Of a DNA stretch of 64,000 bases, positions 23,701 through 30,644 are shown piece by piece; position 1 is the stretch's first letter; the number at the start of each line of letters is the position of its first letter. Origin of the DNA: Haliclystus octoradiatus (Eukaryota > Cnidaria > Staurozoa > Stauromedusae > Haliclystidae); contig OU744447.1 in NCBI GenBank assembly GCA_916610825.1, forward strand, positions 29,586,561 to 29,650,560, in the 5' to 3' direction. A program made the translations under genes and the position numbers. Below the pieces are notes generated by a model that was not told where the DNA came from, did not search any database, and worked only from the letters and a program-made list of their open reading frames with translations.

Positions 23701-24700
23701 TTGTAGCTTGTATGTCTTCGAGCATCATATAACGTTCAATTAGATGATAAACTTCACCAGTGATACACTCACACTTTAGTGTAACAGTTTTTTTGTAATC
23801 ATCATAAATCAGACTTTTAACTCTCAGCTTTGAAGGTACCACTATGGATTTACTAGAGGATTTGATATCTGTTTTGGATGAAGAAAATATTCCAAGGAAA
23901 TGATCCATTTCAGGTGCAGCTTGACATTTTTCTTTGGTAGTAGCCAACACTAATTCTGATCCAATCTTCTGTAGGTCGTAGCTACATCCTTCAGTTACAT
24001 CGACTGACGAAGGAACATCACTATCATCCATCAAATCATCAATATCATTCAACGGACTGTCTTGAGCTGATAAAATATAATGAAATTATTGATTAACATA
24101 ATTGTAAACATTTAATTCTCATTTGAAAAGTCCATTCTATACTTGAAATGGTAGATATGAATATTGACCAATATAAATATTTATCATTGAATTTATCGTA
24201 TCATTGAATTTGATACTTTATAGGTAATCGGACAGTGCACTGTATAATTTATATGCTTAATGCTTGTATGGTTCCTTATCATATGTGCTGTAAAATCTTG
24301 AATAGTATATAGCTATTAACAAATATATAAACATCGAGATTGCATTGCAATATATCTTCTCCTGCTGCAGTAGAAATAGACTTTAGATAGAAAGCTAATT
24401 ACACATCACACATGAGCTCATAGTGAATGATTGAGCAACCAATTAGAATGCAGATCGTCGAATAGTATATATTATAGTCGAATTCTACATTTCTGCTATA
24501 AATCACTTACGTATAACACTTCTAATCGAATTATAAGTGGACTTTCCTCTGCTGGAATTTGTCTGCAACAATGAATTTTTCTTTACTGACATACGGTTCT
24601 CCTGCCGAGCATATAGTCCCGACAAAATATCTTCTTTGATGCTCCCCTCAACCAGCCAAACAATCGAAAACAGCGCTATGAACATATTCATGGTTGTCAT
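2097..24700 (-). CDS. Large secreted multi-exon protein of unrecognised family (gene span)
   Basis: Nine minus-strand exons were traced by acceptor and donor sites and intron phase: 24511-24700, 22431-24066, 21605-21807, 17195-17485, 16306-16455, 14944-15171, 13397-13809, 12971-13241 and, after a gap, 2097-2784. The first eight join without a stop into about 1127 codons (phases 1,2,1,1,1,1,0,1). The product starts with a signal peptide, then an acidic stretch (DIDDLMDDSD), then about 850 residues of alternating hydrophobic, beta-strand-like segments rich in F/L-x-G patterns. An amphipathic coiled-coil part and a Lys/Glu-rich coil in the last exon follow. Cysteines are few. I do not recognise the family. 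It is probably secreted or luminal. One or more exons between 12971 and 2784 are missing because the phases do not match. The 3' end may lie left of the window. Confidence 0.75.
4341..4460. repeat. Diverged dispersed repeat, copy A
   Basis: The stretch starting TCTTCTCCAGCTTTGA resembles the one at about 62565-62685 starting TCTTCTTCAGCTTTGA. The similarity runs through an AATTTT...TTTTTCGAAAAATGTT-like middle to an AACACAT...CCAT end. Both copies have the same orientation. Family unknown. Confidence 0.4.
4962..5150. mobile_element. Fold-back (long inverted repeat) MITE-like element
   Basis: The left arm begins AAAGGGTTACCACATGCTTG and the right arm ends with its near-exact reverse complement (..TATGTGGTAACCCTTT). 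The arms pair over about 85 bp, including TTTGTATTCATATTT and AATGTTGGGAGACAC, around a short centre near 5056. No ORF. Confidence 0.8.
5552..5690 (+). repeat. Dispersed repeat, copy 1 (inverted relative to 12240-12365)
   Basis: Contains GCCTGCGCGCAGACCCAAAT, TTATGATTATTAGGGTCTGC and AGCTTGCGCTGGACTGA. The same order appears reverse-complemented at 12240-12365. More GC-rich than its surroundings. Probably a short transposon or SINE-like repeat of unknown family. Confidence 0.6.
6240..6357 (+). mobile_element. LINE 3' region, left part, interrupted by the BEL/Pao insertion
   Basis: The reading frame (FFESRFRKLNVFE, then SLPNYRFPTLWN) matches the C-terminal LINE protein remnant on the minus strand at about 27,850-27,970. 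The homology stops at 6357, where the LTR begins, and resumes at 11554. Confidence 0.8.
6358..6974 (+). repeat. 5' LTR of the BEL/Pao element
   Basis: Begins TGTTGTGAATACAGACTC and ends TCTCTTCGAAACA (TG...CA). Same length as the 3' LTR, with two mismatches seen. It contains a TATAAAAACC box-like run near 6690, followed by the probable transcription start region. Confidence 0.95.
7021..10890 (+). CDS. BEL/Pao polyprotein (RT, RNase H, integrase); capsid core and protease missing
   Basis: The first ATG is at 7021, giving 1289 residues in one unbroken frame. Residues 1-110 are a helical Gag-like N-terminus, followed by a Ser/Thr/Asn-rich linker. The reverse transcriptase starts around residue 245 (ALPWK), with RIVFDSSAKFEG near 335 and the catalytic CMDD at 458-459. 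RNase H-like FCDASE has its Asp at 632, then VPRLELQAA. The HHCC integrase zinc region precedes the integrase core with D998 (GLDYFGP), D1060 (VSDNGSNF) and E1110 (GGVFEAM), followed by a C-terminal domain ending NRLCLLLP. Full BEL/Pao polyproteins also carry a capsid core, zinc knuckles and an aspartic protease before the RT; none is visible here, so an in-frame deletion is likely. The element would depend on other copies. Confidence 0.93.
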   Translation: MESNDKIVAERQRRTGKGRVTRIIRKLCIAVEKDTCDDEELSGDLKTLERTYNDAEVSHENYTMMLSDDEGAMDSTWIDLLFDEMCEVRTRVRTHIRHITENKQKTISTKPGVKETSAQETTPTTDESITSNVGENNANSPAQQPDLDTLDDNNEMPELETIGDITVTSINSTTSSQQPTSNETISQTTIEGIKEEQPINLAAFWETESFGVRPKTCECLPSTMSDEDEKAANLLRKSCTKIDDRYEIALPWKKDPATLPNNYTLALKKLESTERKLSKTEQFAAEYNKQIMEYVSLGFARKLTDDEISKYEGPIYYIAHHAVIRSDKTTTPIRIVFDSSAKFEGKSLNDHLMKGPDLLNSLFGVITRFRENEVGICTDISKMFPQIKMPVADQHVHRFLWRNMDTTSKPQVYMMQRVTFGDKPAPAMAQTVLRMTAEANIESHPQAAASIITNACMDDICDSVSSKEEAENLTNQLTETLATGGFKLKKWTSNCKELTVIQGDDKSMNEPRDIDHKEEKVLGTIWKPQTDEISFKIKEMPNEILTKRIILSRVAGIFDPIGLAAAVMIKAKIGLQKLWSQGLTWDEPLEDEGQKEWCKFFEEIQQLQQFNIPRCLKPENAKGHPTLHVFCDASENAFAACAYLRWKIDNGKSKTTFVAAKTRVSPLKRLTVPRLELQAAVLATRLANTITNELRIQLEDTIYWSDSAVTLAWIKSQAKQFKTFVAVRIGEIQSNSNPQQWRHCPGVLNVADDASRGISIEELYNRWIEGPKFLGDDEEDWPQQTLPIRKTNEERKTVKLVCVASSNPEMVIDVERFSKYNKLIRVTAYVLRFINNIKRSSEKRSGQLLPSEFESAELHWIRHAQTELHPRLEKGDFKQLTPFKDSKDVIRVGGRIDAAKCLPYDQKHPILLPKKHALSKLIMVKCHFMVGHAGSERVLAESRREFWILSGRHLSKAIGRKCIKCQKLRSLPQQQLMADLPGFRLRPFTPPFFYVGLDYFGPLSIKIGRRREKRYGCLFTCLNTRAVHVEVASDQTTTAFLHALRRFMARRGHPKMIVSDNGSNFVGAERELKEMVEGWDNSKLEEFAANVQMIWKFNTPNAPHQGGVFEAMVKSVKKALKLAYGDHVLTQEELQTYLCEVENIVNSRPLGPLSADPNDGAYITPNHLLLGRSSTAIPQGPFADTNNARKRFQFLQTIVNQFWRKWIRNYLPTLYARKKWTEKKREITVNDIVLVIDPNMARGKWQMGRVMETFKGINNLVRNVKVKTVTGVYERPINRLCLLLPTDDC
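10926..10936 (+). other. Polypurine tract of the BEL/Pao element
   Basis: The purine-rich GGTGTGGGGCG lies directly upstream of the 3' LTR start. This is the expected primer site for plus-strand DNA synthesis. Confidence 0.6.
10937..11553 (+). repeat. 3' LTR of the BEL/Pao element
   Basis: Same 617-bp sequence as 6358-6974 apart from two adjacent bases, with TG...CA ends, followed directly by the duplicated target ATGGT. Confidence 0.95.
11554..11963 (+). mobile_element. LINE 3' region, right part, with (ATTCT)n tail
   Basis: Continues the LINE fragment broken at 6357: the end of a short C-terminal frame, a 3' UTR and a terminal ATTCT repeat (about 11936-11963). The whole stretch is reverse-complementary to 27,451-27,860. 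The tail of short tandem repeats is typical of a non-LTR retrotransposon 3' end. Confidence 0.85.
12240..12365 (-). repeat. Dispersed repeat, copy 2
   Basis: Reverse complement of the repeat at 5552-5690: CCCAGCGCAAGCTTTCTGTC, ATTACGCAGACCCTACTAAT and TCTGCGCGCAGGCTA in order. A long open frame crosses it (12216-12617) but shows no protein-like features, so I do not call a gene. Confidence 0.6.
12717..12896 (-). mobile_element. 180-bp pogo/mariner-like MITE, copy 1
   Basis: The reverse complement starts CAGTCAAAGCTGTTCAAG and ends CAGGTTTCACTC. It aligns end to end with the copy at 39435-39614, including GTGGTCACC and the AAACCCTG/GAACCCTG centre. A TA lies next to the left end; the right TA is mutated. 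More diverged than the other copies. Confidence 0.75.
12971..13241 (-). CDS. Exon 8 of the large secreted protein: coiled coil
   Basis: Acceptor TTCCTTTTAG at 13242, phase 0. It encodes an Ala/Gln/Glu-rich amphipathic segment (VLEQATRAAIQAMDKARQQL, then ERSSELDEERKELEK) that looks like a coiled coil, followed by two Cys. Donor GTAAGT at 12970, phase 1. Confidence 0.82.
13397..13809 (-). CDS. Exon 7 of the large secreted protein
   Basis: Acceptor TTCTCTAAG at 13810, phase 1. The open frame (GKLVNGIQIETGIRIEG...) runs 413 bp to donor GTACAT at 13396 in phase 0. It contains beta-strand-like repeats such as YLHIEIDAETFDITIEGY. Confidence 0.82.
14944..15171 (-). CDS. Exon 6 of the large secreted protein
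   Basis: Acceptor TTCTATAG at 15172, phase 1. It encodes GFGGRLYFGKPGKELIVEMY and following residues. The donor that fits the next exon is GTTTGT (14943), weak but in the correct phase 1. The frame itself stays open about 70 bp further, so a retained-intron ending is possible. Confidence 0.7.
15280..15440 (-). mobile_element. Possible tRNA-derived SINE or LINE 3' end fragment
   Basis: On the minus strand a B-box-like GGTTCAATCCC is followed by GGTTGGCGTCAGGAAGAGGG. The latter recalls the GGCGTCAGGAAGGGCATCC block found in many animal SINE and LINE tails. No convincing A box. The stretch is also open for about 55 codons, so an unannotated exon is the alternative. Confidence 0.35.
15796..15990. 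mobile_element. MITE-like element with terminal inverted repeats
   Basis: Left end GAATCCGGCGATAACG and right end CGTTATTGCCGGATTC are inverted copies about 165 bp apart, with GTAGAAT/ATTCTAC-like outer parts. No ORF. It lies in the intron between exons 5 and 4 side of the secreted-protein gene (downstream of exon 5). The termini suggest a DNA transposon derivative. Confidence 0.6.
16306..16455 (-). CDS. Exon 5 of the large secreted protein
   Basis: Strong acceptor TTTTACAG at 16456 and donor GTAAGT at 16305, phase 1 in and out, 50 codons. The segment contains GALQLSFTMNG and FGLDNFAIRALQLEVGYRLG, typical of the beta-rich repeats of this protein. Confidence 0.85.
17195..17485 (-). CDS. Exon 4 of the large secreted protein
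   Basis: The acceptor after TTCTGATAAAG (17486) joins in phase 1 to give Gly-Leu-Thr-Leu-Gln. It encodes LCGDSAICKFLLEKLG followed by alternating strands, and ends at GTGAGA (17194) in phase 1. Confidence 0.82.
17825..18394 (-). CDS. Candidate small secreted Thr/Ser/Pro-rich protein within an intron
   Basis: An open frame from ATG at 18394 (189 residues) or ATG at 18334 (169 residues). The second start gives a good signal peptide, MYILLIISFFIFVFA. After it comes a mucin-like stretch rich in Thr, Ser, Pro and Ala, then a Lys/Ser-rich part and an acidic end (EVAEGMQIIELGNLEIEEG). It lies inside the intron between exons 3 and 4 of the large secreted-protein gene, on the same strand. It could be an independent single-exon gene or an alternative first exon: near its end, EEG followed by GTTTGC is a weak phase-1 donor that would fit exon 4. 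No poly(A) signal is evident after the stop. Family unknown. Confidence 0.5.
   Translation of the reverse strand: MYYLFGSGSILCRFLLHVPTMYILLIISFFIFVFATEKADLEPNHNTTRVKAESTPNEETEEVPEVAPKIASKMNPTASPSTVNPTTVPGSSSAAAPTTASIISSTTGARTGASPTASAIPPTKSSKVTPTSNINSKLLDNVSKLDRQKSSKSKASNEEVAEGMQIIELGNLEIEEGLQLSVSKQQNDL
19030..19480 (+). repeat. Degenerate tandem repeat, three units
   Basis: ACACATACCTCTATATTAAT recurs at 19,089 and 19,228, 139 bp apart. TTCAAATGACCTCA with GGAAAAGTTCATT recurs twice. A third partial unit begins near 19,420 with TGTTCACCTAATGCTTGATC. The units differ by several substitutions and length changes. Confidence 0.7.
19899..19916 (+). mobile_element. Possible LTR-retrotransposon leader (primer-binding-site-like)
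   Basis: TGGTGTCAGATATGGGAT resembles the TGGTGTCAGAAGTGGGAT junction common in animal Ty3/gypsy leaders. It is preceded by AT-rich LTR-like sequence with ATTAAAACTCCC near 19,840. No pol follows, so this would be a remnant only. Confidence 0.3.
20360..20520. other. GC-richer patch of unknown origin
   Basis: A short patch (GACGCTAGATCGTGGAGCTG, then AAAAGGGGGGAGGAACGCAG) in AT-rich intron sequence. It may be the end of a retroelement, since the purine run recalls a polypurine tract. Nothing decisive. Confidence 0.3.
21605..21807 (-). CDS. Exon 3 of the large secreted protein
   Basis: The acceptor CATTTTTAG at 21808 joins phase 2 to give Arg-Phe-Ser-Gly. The open frame runs through IRGIDKASVEGLVW and ends at GTGAGA (21604) in phase 1. 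It continues the beta-rich pattern. Confidence 0.82.
22431..24066 (-). CDS. Exon 2 of the large secreted protein: main beta-rich region
   Basis: The acceptor TTTTATCAG precedes 24066. Phase 1 from exon 1 continues in frame into PQDSPLNDIDDLMDD. The exon encodes about 545 residues without a stop and ends in phase 2 at a GTATGC donor (22430). It is the largest exon. It contains only scattered Cys and many alternating hydrophobic strands, with no motif I can name. Confidence 0.85.
24511..24700 (-). CDS. Exon 1 of the large secreted protein: signal peptide
   Basis: ATG at 24700 begins MTTMNMFIALFSIVWLVEG, a clear signal peptide, with cleavage likely after the Gly. The exon ends at a strong donor (GTAAGT at 24510-24505) in phase 1. 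A TTTTATTTTCTAG tract ends exactly 12 nt before the ATG, so the 5' UTR is either made by a further intron or trans-spliced. Confidence 0.8.
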
Positions 24701-24885
24701 AGTACCTTAAAACTAGAAAATAAAATCATAACATTTTTTCAACTATTATATAGACTGTTTTCAGAAGTCTGCATTGAAAATTTCATCTATAGATGAAAAT
24801 CGCGATTGTGTACATTGTTTCTGTTTGATTCAAGGTGGAATTGCGTCCAATCAAAAACACCGAATATTGTCTTTATGATAATAAA

Positions 24886-25078
24886 AATTGATGAACAGTT
24901 CATGATCAGTTTACGAATGCACTCCATGAACTGAGCAACTCATGAAAAATTCTTGAACAATAAACGATCCATTTTTCGTTTACTTTTTAGAAACTGTTCA
25001 TGAACTGTTCATAAAAACTGCTGAACTTCCGTTAACCTCTCCATGAACTGTGTATGTGACATGTTCATGAAGTTATAG
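24886..25078. repeat. Diverged GTTCATGAAC-rich element
   Basis: Repeated short palindromic pieces (AACAGTTCATGATC, CTGTTCATGAACTGTTCAT, ACATGTTCATGAAG) match those in the cleaner MITEs at 54,047 and 56,351. The ends are not preserved. Confidence 0.45.
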
Positions 25079-26616
25079 AAATGGCCAATGGATTTATTCA
25101 ACTCCACAAATCCCGTTTCAAACGTAAATTGATGATTCATCTATAAATAGGAATTGAAAAAGTTAAGGAACTCTTATAAGGCCGCTTCCTTTGTACTCTT
25201 CTGTTACTATAGGAGCATTTTTATAGTTGATAATATAGAGTCCAATTTTATGGCTCTTATGGTTTACATCAATGGCAATAGAAGCCCGTATTCGAATGTA
25301 AAATATTATAGAAAGTTGTAATTTGAAATAAACAACTCAAAAGTAATAAAAGAAAAAACATTGATGATGTCACGTGATACGTATTATATTTCATATTTTA
25401 TTTTACGTATATAATTTCATTCCATTTATCTTGTCAAAATTGACATTAATGTAATGCGCGTTGCAGACGAATGGAGACTTTCACCTTTTACATCATTACT
25501 CAATCGATGGATATAATTTCAACTAATTTTGCTTCATACCATGGCATATTTTAATGGCATTCAGTCATTCTCTCCCTGTCGGTGGCCATGATGACATCAA
25601 CCAATCAGATGGCATCTTACCAATATTATCCTATCAGTATATCGTGTCGTAATTTATTCATATATGTTGTCATTGTATTGTTTCTATTCGCTACAATGGT
25701 ATAGATATAGCGGTGTTAAGTGTGACTACACAAATCCTACTTCCCAGGTGAAGAAAGGCCTGCGTTTCGATTAGAGCAATGATACGTCTATTTTGATTTC
25801 TAGATTTCGATTTGCACGCAAATTCATGCTTGTATAACTTACGAATCGTCTGACTTAACTGGTTCAACATAAGTAAATAAAGGGGTTGTTTAAATTAAAT
25901 TCTGCTTCACCTAACAGCACCGGTACATCACGGAAAAATGTCGACGATGACTCATTATTCAATATCCAAAACGTGGTCATTCAACATTTGGTTAATTATT
26001 TCTTTACATCTTATTTCGTTAATTATAGTCATGTACTTTCTTACATATTTATTTTATTTGTTGTTACTGATGACATGATGTTACTGATGAAGATAGAAGC
26101 TGGCATTGCAGTTGTTTTATTTGTCCTTTATATCATTGTATTTTAATTTCCATAAAAGAGGTTCTTTACAAATTTGATACCGTTCTATTACAAATCATTT
26201 TCCAATAATAATAATACCTGATTATATAATTTTCAACTAAAGATCAGATGATAACACATCTTAAATTATTTTCACTTTGATATAAATAAATGTGTTTTGG
26301 TTTATTTTTTTACGTTTGAATTTCATTCTGAGAATTACTACGAACAGTATTCAATGGATTTTCTTAACTTAGATGTATTTATTTAAAAAATAAAGCCAGC
26401 CATTTACCCCTCTAGTTAATGACGAATCTATTGATATGTGTTTCAAGTACCCGTAATGCATTTAAAACGGCATCACATACTACACATACAAATGGAAATA
26501 GCGTACTTTTAAAACTAATTAAAAGTAGATTTATACCAGAAGCTATACCGTGCAAATTGATATTTACGGACTCCGTTGCGATTCGTAATCGGATTGGATC
26601 GGCCTCGATTGTTAGA

Positions 26617-26642
26617 AAGCTAGCTAGCTAGCTAGCTAGCTA
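26617..26642. repeat. (AGCT)n microsatellite
   Basis: About six copies of the self-complementary tetranucleotide AGCT/TAGC. Confidence 0.9.
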
Positions 26643-26904
26643 AATTGATAGATAATAGTATATTTAAAGACATATAAACAACTTGAAACAGGGATTTCTA
26701 GGCTAATTAAGTTTTTTTACAGTTTATAAGTACGATTCATTATAAGGTTGCTGATTCTTGATGCCTGACTGATTTTCATAATGCAAAATGGTATATGTTC
26801 TATTTTTGATTTTAGTCCAAGGTATTCAAATAGACAAAATACCCTATCTTTCGACAAACATGTTATATCAAAAATAAGAAAATAAATAGAAGCTTTAGCG
26901 TTTT

Positions 26905-27442
26905 GAATAAATGAGACGATTCATACCGCAAGAAGCAGCTAAAACTATTTATAACACCATTGTTTTGCCACACTTTGACTACTACGCTGTCGTATGGGGG
27001 AACTGTAAACCGAACATCTAGATCGCCTTCAGAGATTGCGAAACAGAGGAATGAGGACAGTGCTCCGTTGTACTCACGTCTCTGATATGCAAAGTCAACT
27101 AGATTGGCTTTCTGTTAGAGACAGAATAACATCGCATCAACCAATGTTCACTCATAAAATTAAATTCAAACTAGCTCCTCCTTTGCTTTCCAACTTTTTC
27201 CAACTGCCATATTCCACCAGAACGAGATCTCACGTCCACAATCACCTTGCCCATAATGACATTTACATCAAGGTGAGCCATCGCCATTCATTTCAAGATG
27301 CTCGTGCGCATAAGTGGAACGATCTACCGTCTGCATTGAAGGAAGTCCAAAGCAGGCCTACTTCCAAATGTCTCATTGAGAAGCATTTACGTTCTTAAGA
27401 TACTTTATACTTACCACTCGTTCCTGTTATTTAGACCCTTTA
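26905..27442 (+). pseudogene. LINE reverse transcriptase C-terminus (CR1/L2/Jockey-like), broken
   Basis: At 26,911 the frame RRFIPQEAAKTIYNTIVLPH followed by FDYYAVVWGNC matches the thumb-proximal region of non-LTR retrotransposon RTs. It ends at a stop near 27,019. After a frame change, 27,036-27,398 encodes LRNRGMRTVLR, then LDWLSVRDRI and the terminal HKWNDLPSAL. This order is typical of the C-terminus of CR1/L2/Jockey-type LINEs. The 3' UTR appears to be interrupted by another LINE at 27,451 and to resume near 28,114, ending in (GAT)n. Confidence 0.8.
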
Positions 27443-27450
27443 TTACTTAG

Positions 27451-28113
27451 AATAGAATAGAATAGAATTTTATTTCAACCACATGATAAAAAAAAATATT
27501 TACAGACTAAAGACATTGATTTATGAAATATGATATACAGTGGTTGACGTCATCTCGTAAGCAAAATTTGCTTGTCTATTGAGAGACGCTATAGAGTTTA
27601 TGAATGACATGGGTAAAAGATTAAAATAAAAATGGTGAATTTAAACTACAGTAAAGAAAATTCAAAAATTAATTGTAATTAAGAAGTTAACATACTATAC
27701 AAAAAAATAATACAATTTAACAACATATGTAACAGTTTTTGTAAGTGCAAACGGAATAGTAGGATTTTAAAATGTTCTTTCGAATATAGTTGATGAAAGT
27801 ATTAGACGATGAATGTAAATTTTCAGGAAAGGTATAAGTGAAACCATTCCAAAGTGTTGGAAATCTATAATTTGATAATGATTGTAGCATTTTTTTAGTT
27901 ACAAAAGGAACTTCAAAGACATTCAACTTTCTGAATCTGGATTCAAAAAAATTAAACATTGATAGTAAAAAAGATGGGACAGAATCATTGGCAATAAACA
28001 ATCTATGCATTAAAAAAACCACCTTTAAATTGTATAAATCTTTGAATTTCAAGATACCTAAATGTTTCATCAATGGATCGGCATGGGCACGGCACTTGAT
28101 GTCTGTTTTCCTC
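27451..28113 (-). mobile_element. LINE 3' end with (ATTCT)n tail, inserted in another LINE
   Basis: On the minus strand, an open frame (27,717-28,073) encodes LGILKFKDLYNLKVVFLMHR, then FPTLWNGF, the usual LINE RT C-terminal pattern. The 3' UTR and a terminal ATTCT repeat (27,451-27,470 region) follow. The 3' part is nearly the reverse complement of 11,554-11,963, and the coding part matches 6240-6357. ACTTAG lies at both borders (27,445-27,450 and 28,117-28,122), a possible short target duplication. Confidence 0.8.
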
Positions 28114-28191
28114 TTAACTTAGCTATGTATGCAACATGTATCATCCCTTTGAAAAAAAATTATGTATAACTTAAAGGTTTCTGAATAAATT

Positions 28192-28222
<31 letters not shown>

Positions 28223-28233
28223 GGATGATGATG
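28114..28233 (+). mobile_element. Resumed 3' tail of the outer LINE with (GAT)n
   Basis: About 75 bp of AT-rich sequence leads into (GAT)n at 28,192-28,233. A short-period tail is typical of CR1/L2-type LINEs. It continues the fragment interrupted at 27,450. Confidence 0.55.
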
Positions 28234-30067
28234 AAAGTTGTGCTAGTTATAATACAAAGCAATTGGCGCACAGGTTCCTATGAGCTATTGATATTTGGTA
28301 TGGAGTGAGTCAACTCTCGGGCGGTTATAGCAATCAAGCTGAAACAAAATCCTGAGGAGCAATTTATGTTGCAAATTTTGTAGAATATTATGTTACAGCA
28401 AGATACAAACATTCTGCGATAAAATCTTTTATATTTACCAGTATATCCTCCATTCAAAGTTCATTTGGCCTTCCTTGATTGAAAGTGGTTATCAGTGAAA
28501 ATGATAACGCATTCACAAACTTGATATATCTTAACTGATTATTTACAATTGAATAACTTACTTTTTCAAGTACCTCTATGTCTTGAGATGCCAGAAGAGC
28601 AGCCGTACAATCGTGTTTACAGCATTAAAAAATGATTTCTATTTCTTGAAGTAACATTAAATAGGCTCTAATGAAACTAATAATGGTAATAAAATATATG
28701 TTTGTACTTGCATTGATTTACTGTCTATCTCAATTTCAAATGGATGGTTGTACGACAGGTACTAATATAGCGTACGTTGTTTACATTGAGAATTCATGAC
28801 CCTATCACGCATCAGATCACAGAATGCATAATGTAGGTTGTTGCTTTATACAGTTACTTTGTAGAGTTTGTAATATTTGATTGATATGTTTTATTTTATT
28901 TATCTCTGTCAAATGACATCGAGCACTATTTTTTTTACTATAAGATATTGCCGGTATTGTAGAACATATCAAAGATCTGCTACGATTTATTGTTGCAATT
29001 TGTTCGTTTAATGCCAAATATAACGCCATTTCCCCACAACCGAGCTTGACCCCGTCGATCTCAAGAGATTTATGAAAATACCAAGCAACCGATAATTATT
29101 TAAATGATGATTATGGCAGTATAACTTAGCAGTAAAAGTAAAAAGTAAATACAATGAATATTTAGAATCATATACAATTTCATAGAGTTTTTGAGTTAAG
29201 ACATTTCAACTGTTTCATGCAGTTTGCAGGAGAAATATCCGAGCCAGTAACCAAACATAAATATTTTGCCCAAATTAACAATTCAAAAACAATTTGCCTA
29301 ACTTTCACTGTATTGATAATTGTGAAAACATAACATAAGGGCCATATAACATAACTTAATTTCATTAACTCATCCCCTCATCCTTTTATGGCCAAATTTT
29401 GCAAGTTCCTAGATATAAGTATAAAACTAAATTCCTGGCATAGAAAGGAAAACTTTCGATAAACTACTAAAACCAAAACATAAACAAAATCAACCGCTAA
29501 AATTTCACTTTTGAATATGCAATTAACAAACATTTAGTCAATAAATCTTTCTTTGTTTCATTTCTTTCTTTCACGGCTTTTTACGAATCTTCGCGCTCAC
29601 GGATTTTTACGATTTTTACGATTTTTTCGTCAAATTATAGATAAGAAACATTTTCCTTTCCTTTTAAGTTTTCCCAGTTAGTTTTCTATAATGAATAACA
29701 CATATAAGAAATAGAAAATATTGCTTAAAGAGAAGAATCCATGACTATGTAAGAAAACGATGTTACACATCCATTCTTTTAATTTCAAGAAGAGAAATAT
29801 AAATTTTTCGATATCCAATTTTGTCCCGCAGCTTTTAGTTGATTTAAAAATTCAAAGCAAATGTACAGTTCTCGACTCAGCTTTCTTCCTCTGACGTCAC
29901 GAAAATAGAAGAATTACGTACTTGATCATGGATTGTAAGATCAACAAATGCTGAAAAAAGCAGTCACAATTCGGGGCTGTTTATGTTCTAAATCAAATAG
30001 TTCATACTTCCCGTGAACTATGCTCTGATAGCACCATGGCTCTGGATAGCACCACTCGAGTCACTCC

Positions 30068-30141
30068 AGGAGAAAACTCGAAGGCGAAAATTACTCGCCG
30101 AGGCAGCTCGTAATTTTCTGATGCCTTCTCGTTTCTCATTA
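30068..30141. repeat. Short fold-back
   Basis: GAGAAAACTCGAAGGCGAAA on the left pairs with TTTTCTGATGCCTTCTCGTT on the right around CGAGGCAG. It resembles the CTCG-rich centre of the fold-back at 4962-5150. Confidence 0.5.
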
Positions 30142-30261
30142 GCCAAAAGGTGACAGTTTTCAATTGGTATATAATGAAACTAGAAGCGATCTAGAATTAT
30201 TCAGTATCTAGTCTAAGTCCAATCCAAAATTAAAATTTATGAAAAACGCACACCATATATA

Positions 30262-30644
30262 ACTAGTCCCAGCCCAAGTCATTTTTCAATATTTAGTAGG
30301 TCATCTAGCAACATAAACGTGGAGGATCAGTTTCAACCGAAATTCAAAATTCTTTTTGCACGTCGTACTTTTGTACATTTACTACAAATCTACTGCAAGC
30401 TTTTTCAATAAAATGAAAAATAAAAAGTTATTACAATAAATCTTAGTCAGACAAAAACGTTTGCCATCAAGTGCAGTTTCAAAGTTGAATAACTTTTTAT
30501 TTTCCAATTTTATTCAAAAAAAGCTTGCGGGTAGATTTGTAGTAAATGTAAAAAGAAGAATTTTTGAAATCCGTTGAAACAAAATTTATACATTTGTGTT
30601 ACTAGATGACCTACTAAATCTTGACAAAAGGGCCTGGGACTAAT
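30262..30644. mobile_element. Large fold-back element
   Basis: Arms of about 175 bp are inverted copies: the left arm starts ACTAGTCCCAGCCCAAGTC and the right arm ends AAGGGCCTGGGACTAAT. Both contain TTTAGTAGGTCATCTAG/CTAGATGACCTACTAAA, TACTACAAATCTACTGCAAG/its complement and AATAACTTTTTATTTT near the centre. No ORF. Likely a non-autonomous DNA transposon. Confidence 0.8.

Larger units (their letters stand above)
24715..26904. other. Intergenic region upstream of the secreted-protein gene
   Basis: Contains a GTTCATGAAC-rich stretch (about 24,886-25,078) and an AGCT/GCTA microsatellite (26,617-26,642). The promoter of the minus-strand gene should lie in the first part, but no clear core element was seen. 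No protein-coding gene recognised. Confidence 0.4.
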
